Assembly (NCBI GenBank): GCA_035582835.1
Contig: JAYKAV010003352.1
Coordinates: forward strand, 150,006 to 214,005
Source: Phoebastria nigripes
Taxonomy: Eukaryota > Chordata > Aves > Procellariiformes > Diomedeidae
Direction of reading: 5' to 3'
Length of the DNA: 64,000 nucleotides
Shown here piece after piece: positions 26,901 to 37,597 of the stretch (its first letter is position 1; each line of letters begins with the position of its first letter). The notes under the pieces were generated by a model, which had not been told where the DNA came from, made no database searches, and saw nothing but the letters and a program-made list of their open reading frames with translations. The position numbers and the translations under genes are program-made.

Positions 26901-28080
26901 GATGTGGCAGGCTGTGAAGGAAGGGAGAGCAAAATTGGCTTACCTGTTGCACTGATCACAGAATTATCATCTGCTATCACACAGTTTACCATTAGACCCA
27001 GCTGCTGCCAACCTGACCAGTGCATTTCTTCAAGCTAAGCTAACAAAGCACTTATTTGTTATCCAGGGAACTACCTCTAATAGACTTCCAGTGAAATAAT
27101 ATTTGCTTTCCAACCCTACTTTGAATCCCACTCACTTTGTTAAAAAGATTGCCTCTGGCTGTCTCCGCTGGTCTAATCTAATAGTTTCTAGTTTGTACAA
27201 GCAAAGCGCTTTCAGCCAACTATATAAATAACTTAAAGAGAAGAAGACACTTTTACAGCGCTCTGTGCCGGGTGCTATAGAACATGACAGATTAGTAAAT
27301 GACGCCTCAGTGGAGCTCATCTGGGAACCTCTGTCAGTTGAATATGAGCAATTACAATATTGTATTTGGGCTGAAAGGGTTGTCTGTCTTCTTACAAAAA
27401 GGCTAACAAGAAAAATAATTCCTGTCTTACTTCTCCTGTGCATGAAACTGATCTAAGTGGCTTAGCCCCTTTTCTCTTCCCCTCCCATTGCTGTCGCAGC
27501 AGCAGGAGGGGAGAGGGGGGAAAAAGCAAGCAAGGAGAGAAGAGAGAGTTATTTTCTTTCTGTTTTCACTTTTGGTTTGAATTGAAAATGAAGAAAGAAA
27601 AATATTAGGAGACGGGGCTCCCTGAGGTTTGAGAGGGGACGTTATATCATTATATCAAAGAGTACTTTCTGCCACCCGCCTCTTCTACTCCAGCAGTCCA
27701 GCGTGCTTCTGAAAGAGCGAGTGCCCCACGCCTGTTGGAGCAGCTCGATTTATCTCAGCTCACCTGCTAAGATCACCAAGAGCCTAGAGGTTCAAAGAGT
27801 TGCCCAAGGTTTACCCGTGCTATTCCCACTGTTGTTTTTTTTTAAATAGAAGCACTGAGGCTGAGCATCATGCGACAGAAAGTATACCATACGAGCTGAG
27901 ATTTCCAAAGGAAAAATGTTCACATCGCGTTGAAATTTCCTTGAGGCTCTTTTGAAACTGCCTGTGGGACGAGAGGGCTGATACCACATGTGCTCCTCTG
28001 GGATCAGTGANGTTACACCAATGGATCTGCCTTTGGGATAGTTTGACATGGGATTTTGCAAACATCTACAGCCAAAGCCA

Positions 28081-28133
28081 TTTCTTTTCTTTTTCTCTTT
28101 TTTTCTGCTTTTTTTCTTTTTTTTTCTTTTTTG
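28081..28133 (+). repeat. CT/T-rich low-complexity tract
   Basis: More than 50 bases of almost pure T and C, with T dominant. The same tract on the minus strand is purine-rich. It could act as a pyrimidine tract, but no good acceptor AG follows directly. Confidence 0.85.
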
Positions 28134-29263
28134 TTCCTGAAGAACCACCCCAGTACCAGGAATTCCTTTTGTTTTCATCTGTCTTTTTCTCACCACAGCC
28201 AGTTACTGTGACTCTTTTCAGGCCTGTGAGTAATTGCCTACAAATGCCAGCACATGAATGTACACCAGCAGAAAATTATGCTCCTATTAAATGAGGTCCT
28301 CCTGCTGCAGAGTGGAAAACAGTGTCATTCCACCTCCATCCTGCTATTAAAGCAGTGTGTGCCATGCCCTATGCCACCTTCTGACCAGGGGCTCAGATAC
28401 ACAGGCTGTATCTGCAGTTATATAGGGAGGTTCGGAACAAGAAGAAGCCACAAAGGTCTGAGCGTTAACCTGCCCACTGCTATGCCAAACAGGCCCCGGC
28501 ATTCCTGTGAGGGAAATTACTTTCTGAGGCCCGATAGCTACCCTAGAAGGACACAGAGCCACGATGAGAAGTGACCAAGAAACTGCTATTCGCTGAAAGC
28601 AAGTCATGATCCCTGGGGGGGGGAAATAGGGTCAAAACATCACATTTCAGTTGGGATAATTGCCAGGAATAATATCATCTAAAAACTGGACAAAAATCTC
28701 CATCTAGAACGGAACCAAAACAGGCCTAATTTTGCCATTCAGGTTTAAAATCTGCCTTTGGTCATGCGCACGCTGCTGCACCTGAGGACAGTGCGGACTG
28801 TGTGCTGGCAGCACTGGGCAGAATCTGACCCACAGATTTCCCCCACGATCGACAACCGTGCTGTACTGATGCTGAAAATACATCTGAAAACAGATATACG
28901 AAACGGAGATCGTTTCAAGCAAATCAACCGTTTTTCATCCTGAAACGTGCATGATGCCACAGGCCCCGTTCTCGGCTCATGGCAGGGTTTGCAACCCCTG
29001 TGAGATCAGAGGTGCAGCGATCAGTTACAAATTGTCAGCTCCTGGCGCTTGGGAGGTGTTTAACAGGATTTTGATATCTGATTTCCTCCTCGTTTTGCTT
29101 TGTTTGATCCCAGCTGATTTAATCACAGATTATCTTTTGCCAGATAGAAAGTACCCATGCAATGAAACAGCAGTACTGAATGTAACGTTACCTCTTGAAA
29201 AATAAGGCCTGGATGGAAAATTAAAGAGCATGTCAGGAGAGGTGACTGGAATGAAAAGGCCAG

Positions 29264-29415
29264 GAGTTATGAATCAAAGGGCCTGGGCTCCATTTACCGA
29301 TTTGGCCACCAAGTTAGTGTTTGATCTTGGACGTGATATTTCATCTCTCTTTGGTCTATTTAAACTGTGAGCTCCGTGGGGCAAGGCCCATCACTCTGTG
29401 GCTGCGTAGTACGCA
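29264..29415 (+). repeat. ancient MIR-like SINE with 3' tail, sense
   Basis: A good copy. 'gcctgggctccatttac' (29281-29297) corresponds to 'acctgggttctattcc', 'tttgatcttgga' (29320-29331) to 'tgtgaccttgggc', and 'taaactgtgagctccgtggg' (29360-29379) with 'caaggcccatcactctgtg' to the 'tagactgtgagctccttgggg cagggac' tail. It is diverged and inactive. Confidence 0.7.
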
Positions 29416-31517
29416 GAATGTGGAAAATATGTGTATTTTAGATTGCATCTGGCTTTGCATTTTAAAAAAGGAGTTCAACCTCTTTCGTTTATATGAAAAA
29501 GTACAAAATGTCTTCCCCAGGTTTTCAGAACATGGTCACTCACATCTTCAGTTCTAAAAACCAGAGCTGGTAAGTCTTTGTGTTTTCAAAAGGCTGATTT
29601 CAATCTTGACTACNTTTTTTTCAGCCTTGGGCACCATATTCTCAAATGTAGGTGAATGAAGTTTTTTAAAACTCTGAAAAACACATTTTAGAAAGGAAAG
29701 TTTGTGGGAAGTCTCCCTGTTCCCGTGGGAGGTAAAAAGGCAGAATTTGGCAGCCTCGGCAGATTTAGGATTGTGCTGAAGGGATCAATCTGTTTCAGAT
29801 TGGATGCCTTAAACACTTTGCAGTTACTGGAGTGGGGCACTGGTAGCAGCACAGGGACTGCCAGGCCTTAACAACATCAACGCAATGTCTGATGAGTTCA
29901 TGAGCGCGGTGCCAGCAGTGCCACAAGCACTGGACGTATCCTGGACATATTTTTCCCATAAAGCCTTCATAAAATGAGTGGTTAGATCCACAAACTGTTA
30001 CGGGGTTGAGCAGAGCCGGATCTCGTACTTATTATGCAGAGATTGTTTGCTGCACCTAGTCACAGAGATCCACAGAGATACATCGATGCCTGAGTCCACT
30101 CATTTTGGTTAGCGTTATCCTCCTAAATACATTTATGGATCTGGGCCTCTGACCACTGGCTTCTGTGCAATGACACAATATCTTTCCCCATCTTCTCTTT
30201 TCCTAGACTACAAAAAGTTAGGAAAAGCATTCCACCACCATCCCCCAATTTTCCCAGTTCTCAGCACAGAGAGGTGCCCCTCTGAGCTTTCGTCTGATTA
30301 TCTCCCATTGAAGTCAAGGCCAGCCGCTTGCCCACCCGAAGCTCAGTCCATGCACCGCTCCTTGGAGGACCAGCCATGGAACCTGTATTTCTCAAACTCA
30401 GAGTGGGATGAAAATCAGTGGCTATATATCTTTCACATCCTTAATTGTAAAGTTGTTAACCTTGCATTTAGTGCTTGAATACTCCTGTGATGGGCACTAG
30501 AGATAAACCTCTCAGAGCCAGACATTGAAATAACATTGTGAACATTTTTTTTAACCCAGAGAGCTATTATTGACAGGGTGTCAGCTGCTGATGAAGGGCC
30601 CTGAAATATTTTATGGGATGTGACAGCTAATAAAACAGGTTGTTGTTTTTAATTGTTTGGCAGGTAGCAGTGAATTGTGAACAGATGTGAACTGGATGCA
30701 GAGGGGTCTGTAGCTTTCCCTGAATTTCTTCCATGTTTCACTGCCACCACCAACACTGAACATGAAAAATATTAGTCCCCTAATTTTCACCCTGTGCCTT
30801 GCTGCTTTGGTCATATTTGAAAATTGCATCATGTAACCAAAAGTGCTCTGCAAAATTCCTGGGTCCCAATCAGCCAAGGCAGGGGAGGTTGATTTCAGTA
30901 CAGGGGGTTCTTTATGAAACAGGTCGTATTTTTCCACATAAAGTTTTGCAAATGATCCTGTCACAGTTGATCTGCCAGTTGCACAGATGGTGTGCCTCTG
31001 CTGCACTGAAGACCGCTCAAAAATGTCCTGAGACCTACGTCCTTATGAGACTGCCCAAGCTAAAAAGCATGTGTATTGCACTGTGGATGTGCATGCACAC
31101 TGCATGGCAAGAAGGGAAATCTGGGTCTTTACATCCTGCTGTGCAAAGCTGTGCTTTCCAGAGCTGCTTTGGTACAAAACTTANTCTCGGTTTCAGCCCG
31201 GTGCCTTGGCTCCTTCAGCCTGCTGCATAATTAGCTCCTAACACTTTCTGTAGCGCAATGTACTTTTGGGAGGCTGCAAAGAGCTTATTAGATCTCTGTT
31301 TAAGAGACCCAGAGGGACTGTGCAGGGCTTGCATTGTCTGAAATGAAAGATGTCTCATCAGGTTACACCTTTTAGCTCCTATCTGTATAAGCATGCTGAT
31401 AAGTAGTGCTTTTTCTTCCTTCATCCCCCCACTCCCTTTCTCTCTAATATAATCTTTGCCAGATCTAGTCAAAGCAGAATAGCTGCAAGGGATTCATTAA
31501 TCCTAGTCTGGAGCTAA
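29416..31517. other. gene-free stretch
   Basis: No gene is seen. ORFs of up to 143 codons (30799-31230 plus, overlapped by 30611-31006 minus) lack recognisable features. A possible trace of the 'cccattgaagtcaa' ancient repeat core lies at 30304-30318. N bases are at 29614 and 31184. Confidence 0.5.
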
Positions 31518-31535
31518 CCACCACCACCACCACCA
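31518..31535 (+). repeat. (CCA)6 microsatellite
   Basis: Six perfect CCA units. Confidence 0.9.
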
Positions 31536-31849
31536 AATGATAAAAATAAAAATTTAAAGCACCTCAGTTTATTATTCATATACTCTCTATCCAGCCTTTT
31601 CTTCCTGCTCCCAGGGTACGTTCCCCCTGTGCTGGGACCCCTCCAATGGCTCCATCCTCTCCCTGATCTTCTGTTAAACAGTTATCAATTCCCGAGGGAG
31701 ACCTGGGATAAAATGACACTCCTCCCATGTGCCGAAAGCTGCCAGGGTTGTGTACACTGGCACAAGTACAACAGAAACTAAGCCTTGGCCTCAAGCAATG
31801 TAACACCCAGATAAACAAGTCTGCCAGAAAGAGGCCGGGCTGAGGCTCT

Positions 31850-33300
31850 GCGCTCGCAGCACTCGGGGAGAGGCTCATCTAAACACTCGTGAGCTGCAGA
31901 TAGCTGCAAGACAGGGTGTATCCAGGAAACCCAGGCTGCTCCGTGGTGTTACGTCCCTCCTGGCAGCAGTCCAGCGCATCCCCCACGGCCGCCCTCCCCA
32001 CGCCACACTTTTACCAGCCAAAGAGGTGTTCCCAAATAATACAGAACAAAAGGCACCGGCAGCGCTTCGGTGCAGACCCGGGCAGGGGAATCCTCCTGCT
32101 CTGTTGCCTCGATGTATTTGGCCACGGGAACACACTTGATGTGGGGAGAGGGGAATCGTTGGCTTGCCCAAAGCCTCGGCTGAAGGTTTGGCATGGCTGG
32201 GTGCACCCTGGGGATGGCGGAGGCAGACCCCAGCTGTGCCCACAGTTTGGGTGCAAGATTGAAAGAACAGCAAAAAATCTGTTCTCTCCTCTACAGCCTG
32301 AGAGTATTTCTGCCTTTCTTAGGGTTAGGCTCCAGCAGCACTGCCTGCCTCCTGCCGCAAAGCCTCTCTCCTGCTCCTGAGCACTGACACCAGGCAGGAG
32401 AGCCCTTCCTGCAAGGGGAGCAAGCAGAAGAGATCTGGGCTGGCAGAGCATCCTCCAGAGGAGGAACAGGCTCTTTGTGTTCAAATCAAGGAGATGGCCT
32501 GTCTGTGGGTGATTTGAATGCTCCCCTGGTCCCTGTCTCCTGATTTACCTACTGTAAAACAAATTGTTTTTGAGAAGAATCGTGATCTCTAGATGTCTGA
32601 GCGCTGGACATCTTCCTGCTTCTACCAATGGGAGCAGGCAGGGCCAGAAGAAGATGCCGCCACTCTTCTCCCCACCCTTCACTGAGGTGTTCAACCTGCT
32701 ATCCCTTTGCTTTTCCATGGCCTTTGGAAAGACTTGCAAGGATCCTGTGCTCAAGGAATGAAGATCACAAGCCCTCCAGAAGTGATAGGCACCCTCCAAC
32801 TCCAGTCCTCCCCTCGAGCCTGCCTGGGGAGCCTGCAGCCAGCCAGCAAGGGCAGTTTTGCTTGTTCAGGGAGGGGAGGCTGGGCTGGTCTGCGCCGTAA
32901 TCCCACCTTCCACCTGCACAGAGCAGTTATTGCAACTTGGGCCACAGAGCTGCTTGCACGTTACACACAGCCCAAATGCGGCTGCTGCTGTCCACTGTTG
33001 GGTTGTACTTCATTAGGGTTTAGATGGATTAGAGGTGTAACGAGGACAGGCTGCTCTAGGCACCCACTCCTGCCTTTCATGTGCTACAGAGAGGTGCAGA
33101 GAGTCAGGATGGGCCACGAGCTTCAGCAATGCCATCACCCACCCCTCTTCCACCAAACATGGCAATGGTGGGAAGTGGTGAAGACAATACCCTGGAGGGT
33201 GGCTCCATTGGTATTGAGGCACTGTTTGAAATTGGGGTTATCCTCTCCTACCATCAGAATTGATCTGCTTTACGGAAAGCCATGAGCAGTGATGAGCTTG
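31850..33300. other. GC-rich segment with overlapping chance ORFs
   Basis: The GC content is visibly above the surroundings and stop codons are sparse, so open frames pile up on both strands: 154 codons plus at 31916-32380, 157 minus at 32011-32484 and 192 plus at 32707-33285. None contains a domain, signal peptide or membrane segment I recognise, and frames on opposite strands overlap heavily. This is more typical of GC-rich non-coding DNA than of a gene. An untranslated exon or enhancer cannot be excluded. Confidence 0.45.
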
Positions 33301-34424
33301 CAAGGCTCTGTCTGCTGATAACCTCTGTGACTGAGGAATGCACAGAGCGGAGGGTGTTTGCTAGCTAAACTGGACGGCCTTCAGTGAGGAGAGAAAGTGC
33401 ATCCATTAAAAATACTCAATCAGTATAGAGGCATATGCAGAAAAACCAGCAAAACCAATCTTGTTTGCAGTGAAGAGACTGGCAATCTTAACATAACGAG
33501 AAGTACAGGCCATGTGGTGCCTTGTACACCATGTATGTTCAAGGGAATCATTTTGCAGAGGTGCGCAGGATCTCTGTTCATAGCCCCCATTGCAGAAAAC
33601 TGCAATTTCATTATGAAGCTGTCAGCAATACATGGTAACTGGAAACCACCAAGCCAGTTTTTCTATGAAGTTTTTTCTTCTATCTTCAAACTGGAGAGGA
33701 TGCCCAAGTACTAAGCTGGGAAGGGCACTTTAAATCAGAAAGACTGGTACACACCAGCTTGGCTTCATTTTGGGGGATTTAGGACTGATGAATGACTCAG
33801 GAAAAAAGTTTCTACAAAATTAGACTCTGATTTCATCAGCTGAGGGACAGAACACCATCAGCTCTGCCACAGACTCTGGCTGGAGCAATCAAATGCTGCA
33901 GATATGAGACGGAGGCGAACTGCTGTGAAACTGAGGGATAATTGATACCTAATAAGTTTAAGTAAGTGCTATCAGTGGTATTGTTAAATATAGTTAAATG
34001 CAGTTTATCCACCTCTAATTCGGTATTGATCCACTTCTCCTGTACACCAAGGAGGCTGAGTGTACTTGATTTTTAGTGCATCACTTCAGCATCGCTAACT
34101 GCCCTGGAACCAGTGGGACCTTTTGGAAACTGTGGTTGACCTCAGTGATATCCACTCTGATTAGCTTGATGCAAGTCCTATGATAACTGCAGTTTCATTA
34201 GTAAAGCTCGAGCTCCTTGAGTCATGCAACCAGGTGAAGACCTCTTTTTCTCCTTGTTTCTTTAAACATTCATAAACTCCAGCATGACACTGAAAAAGGC
34301 TCAAAAATCTGAGCCTTAAAATCTCAGGACCTAAAATTCAAATCAAAAGGCTTCGACAATTATTATTCTCTAAACCTACAAGCTTTCAGCGAAACTCATT
34401 GCCTTTTTGCAGCCTGACTCATGC

Positions 34425-34890
34425 TACCCGATCGCCCGAGGCTGGCAGTATTGCTTCCTCCTCCCTCCCCAGTGCGGCGGCCGGCTCTTAGACGTGGAGC
34501 GGAGAAGAGGCGTCGAAGCTGCAGCGGGGGCACGGAGGCTCGGCTGCACCGCTCACTGCTNGCCAGCCCCCGAGCACCGCCCGCAGCCCCGGCGCTGGTG
34601 ATCCTGCAGTTTAAAGCTGGACCAGGCAGTGCAGGTGATTACTCATTGCAAATGGTTTGCAGTTTCCACTGCCAGGGCTTTATCTGTCAGTTAGCCACGG
34701 GAGCAGAGAAGAGCCGGCTTCACGTTGGCAACGGCCCGAGCTGTCCCTATTTCTCCTCTGTGCACTTTGGAGCATCAGTCCTGTGAAACCCCCCACGTCG
34801 GGGGGATGTGTCAGACTGGTCAGGCTGCAGAGACCTCCTCGAAGGACAGCATCATGGTCGGGGCTTCGTCATATGCTCGCGCCCTCCTGG
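34425..34890. promoter_or_regulatory. small CpG-island-like segment, possible promoter
   Basis: Between about 34430 and 34600 roughly 19 CpG dinucleotides occur in 170 bases with high GC, and further clusters continue to about 34890. Elsewhere in the window CpG is rare, as expected for methylated vertebrate DNA, so retained CpGs point to an unmethylated region such as a promoter or first exon. No TATA box, clear initiator or conserved coding start was recognised, and the direction is unknown. ORFs across it (121 codons from 34421, 156 from 34657) look like by-products of base composition. One N lies at 34561. Confidence 0.45.
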
Positions 34891-35129
34891 CTTCAATTTG
34901 GAAGCTGTGTACCAAGCCAGGGCAGAGAGAGAGCAGCAAATGTGCAAGGGATCAATCCTGCAGCATGCCAAGCACCCTCATCTTCCCACTGGCTCCCACT
35001 CTCAGCACCTTGCAGGATCAGGCCCTTTCTTATGAACTGTCAAGTTATTATCGTCTTTCCCTGTTTGGCATTTAACGTCTCTTGGCAAAAGATTAATGAA
35101 TTGACTGGCTTTCAACAGGTTTTATGAAG

Positions 35130-36069
35130 CAAGACAAGAGCATGCCAGCACAGACAGAATATTAAACGCATTCAGCAGGGAAGCCTCGCATGCCTGTTGT
35201 GTGTCTGTGCAGCCAGTGTGTGTGTGTAGGCACGAAGGGCTCTGAGGGAACCGTTGGCTCAGAATGGCAAGCAAGGGGGAAAATTGCAATAAAAGCAACA
35301 TGTGGCCTTTAGCTTACTGCCTTACCTCAGATGAACCTTCGTTAAAACTGCTCTGAGCCTGCTGATTTCACACTAACCCCTGCCACACATGCCATGAAGA
35401 TGATCNTCACATATATTCACATGATGGAAACATATGATTTAGGGATTGGGGGATTTAAAGCATTGTTCCTATTTCTGTGGTTATTTCACCGGGTGTAAGT
35501 GCCCCCCCAGCCATGCCATCGGCGTTTGGGTGTGCAGGCTTGCTTTGTCACCTGCTGAAGCAGGCAACAGGCAGAGCTGTCTGCACAGGCGAGGGGAGAG
35601 AGANCAGTGAGAGGTGCCTGGGTGATTTATACAGGAATAATATAGCCAAAGAGTTCTGGTGACTTCAGAAACCACCGGAGCAGAGACCTCCCAAAACCAG
35701 ATTTCATGCCATGTAACATGTCTTTTAGTTGTTTTGTTTTTAAAATATATGGATTGAGTGTTGATTTAGGTCTTTAAAACAAATGAACCATTTTATTCAA
35801 GTAATAGCTGTGTTAGCAGTGACTGAAACTATTGCAGTGCTTATTCGCATGCAAGAGTAAAGTAATGGAATTTCAGGCCTGATGAGATCAAACCAAAATG
35901 CTCCTGAGTGTTAGAGAAATTTCAGCCCTGGACCTACTTTCAACTCCACGACTCACATCCCAGACCCAGATTTTTAATCCTCTTAATAATTGGAAATAAG
36001 TGGCACAGCTCATCTGCTTTTGGAAAGTTTAAAGACAGAAAGCCATAGCCTGTTGTCCTGATGTAGAAG
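35130..36069. other. gene-free stretch
   Basis: No gene is seen. A short TG run lies at 35217-35228. N bases are at 35406 and 35604. Confidence 0.5.
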
Positions 36070-36160
36070 GTCCTGACACTGCGAAGTGCTGAGAGATGCA
36101 AGGAATTTCTGATTCCCATGGATGTGAATGGGAACTAAATTTGGCCAGCATCTCACAGGT
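36070..36160 (+). repeat. ancient amniote repeat fragment
   Basis: 'tcctgacactgcgaagtgctgag' followed by 'gattcccatggatgtgaatggga' and 'ccagcatctcacagg' follows the remembered old amniote repeat with a 'gtgctgagcac' block, a 'cactgacttcaatggga' core and a 'gcacctctcaggatc' end. It is diverged. The family is not named here. Confidence 0.5.
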
Positions 36161-36255
36161 TTAGGCTTATTAACACAATCGGAATGATGTGATGGTTTAC
36201 TAATTATTGCCTCTCCCCATATAATATTGCATGGTTACTTTTTGAATAGAAGTTA

Positions 36256-36300
36256 ACAGCGCCAGATCCTCAGCTGGAGTCAGTCAGACCAGATCCATGG
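36256..36300 (+). repeat. ancient amniote repeat fragment
   Basis: 'gcgccagatcctcagctgg' (36259-36278) followed by 'agtcagtcagacc' and 'atccatgg' matches the 'ggccagatcctcagctggtgtaaatcagc' unit of an old interspersed amniote repeat. It lies about 100 bp from the fragment at 36070-36160 and may be part of the same insertion. Confidence 0.55.
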
Positions 36301-37547
36301 GAAACTAAGGGTGAGACTTTATACCATGTCTCTAAGGCCATGTGGGATTTATAAAGCTCTCCAGATCCTTGGCCTAGTCCTGAAATATCTGCTCAAAGTA
36401 ACCAAAAAAAGCAGTTCACAGTCAGGAGCTCCTTTGGAAAGTACCTAGGGGAGCCCATGGATCAGAAAAGGCGATAGCCGCTGCTCTAAGAGGGGTACCA
36501 AACGGCGCAGGAGCTGTCCTGATGCTTGTGATAACCTGTATGAGTTAGCTGTTGCAATGGTGGGACGGTGTGCTGTGGGTTTCATGGTGTGACACACAGC
36601 CCTTCTCCTCGCACACCCTTTGTTCCCAGGCTTGCGAGGGCACTGCTGGCTGGCAGAGCAACGCTGCCTTTCTCCAGCATCTAGCCAGGGGATCTGCGAA
36701 CTTAGAATAACGTCAGGTCTCTCGTCCAGCATGGACAGACAAGAGAGAAATGGCAGAGCTCTCATCCCATGTCCTTAACAGACTGCGTGGAGATTTATGA
36801 CACGTGGCATGTTACGCAGGTAAACATTTCCACTCACATTTACTGCACAGTGAAGTTATCACACACCACCACTCCTGCCAGCAACCTATATGACAGGCAG
36901 AGTAGAGGAGGTCCCTTTCAGGTGACAACACTCTGTGTTAAAAATTAGAGGCATCCTATTTCTTTTGGTATTAATAATAAAGTGTGACACTATGAATTGG
37001 AGCTAGACTTGCAGGAGTCATTCCTATCTGGCTGTGCTCCTGAGGCCTGCTGCATGGCATTGAATCCAGCATAAATGCAGTTAGCACTGGGGATCCTCCT
37101 CGGCAGTCTCAGGGATAGCTGTAAGTTGATGCAGAGGCTAAAAGACACTTTTTCCCCTCCACATGGGTTGTCCTGGAATGAGACTGTATCATCATGTGAG
37201 GGCCCCCTCCCTTCCTTTTCGCAGACAGGTACGGGAATGCAGGCTGCCACATGGATATTCAAATGATAACATATACATACAAACCATTATGTTCTCTTGC
37301 ACAGGGTTCATCTGACAGTCATTTTGCAAGTGGTTTTCTTTGATACGACATCATGATCAGCATGTTCTAACTGGAACAGTGACATCGTTCCACACCTTGA
37401 ACCACCCACATGTATATCACCACAGCCTCACCAGATGCAATATCCTTGTACAGGCAGGAGTTTCCCAGGAGAAAAAAAAAACCTGACTGAATCTACTTAG
37501 GAAGCTTGCAACACAATGTTTTNTATTGTGTCTTTGACATTTTCTGC

Positions 37548-37597
37548 CATTACTTCTGTGGCCATGAAGTGAAGCCTTTAATGGCACAGAAGTAATG
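37548..37597. repeat. strong short inverted repeat (hairpin)
   Basis: The left arm, CATTACTTCTGTGGCCAT (37548-37565), pairs with the right arm, ATGGCACAGAAGTAATG (37581-37597). This gives 17 base pairs with one bulged G and a 15-base loop (37566-37580). Pairing beyond the arms is weak. It resembles a small foldback element or a short precursor-like hairpin. I know of no microRNA with this sequence. Confidence 0.8.

Larger units (their letters stand above)
19716..29263. other. long gene-free stretch
   Basis: No supportable gene is found. The longest open frame is 171 codons on the minus strand (25691-26206). It is relatively GC-rich, has a second frame overlapping it, and shows no domain, signal peptide or membrane segment I recognise, so I treat it as chance. 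Poly-A runs lie at 23418-23429 and 25160-25174, and a (tg)n-like run at 26804-26820. N bases are at 24405 and 28011. Near 27765-27820 there is a faint antisense MIR-like core ('gttcaaagagttgccca'), too weak to call separately. Confidence 0.5.

Noticed and set aside
26944..27012. Minus-strand segment ending in CAACAG followed by GTAAGC, with one open frame of 22 codons
   Set aside because: The donor is good but the acceptor side (CTGGTCAG) lacks a pyrimidine tract, and the peptide is too short to judge.
32707..33285. 192-codon plus-strand ORF, the longest in the window
   Set aside because: It lies in GC-rich DNA with several overlapping frames on both strands. No domain, signal peptide or repeat is recognised.
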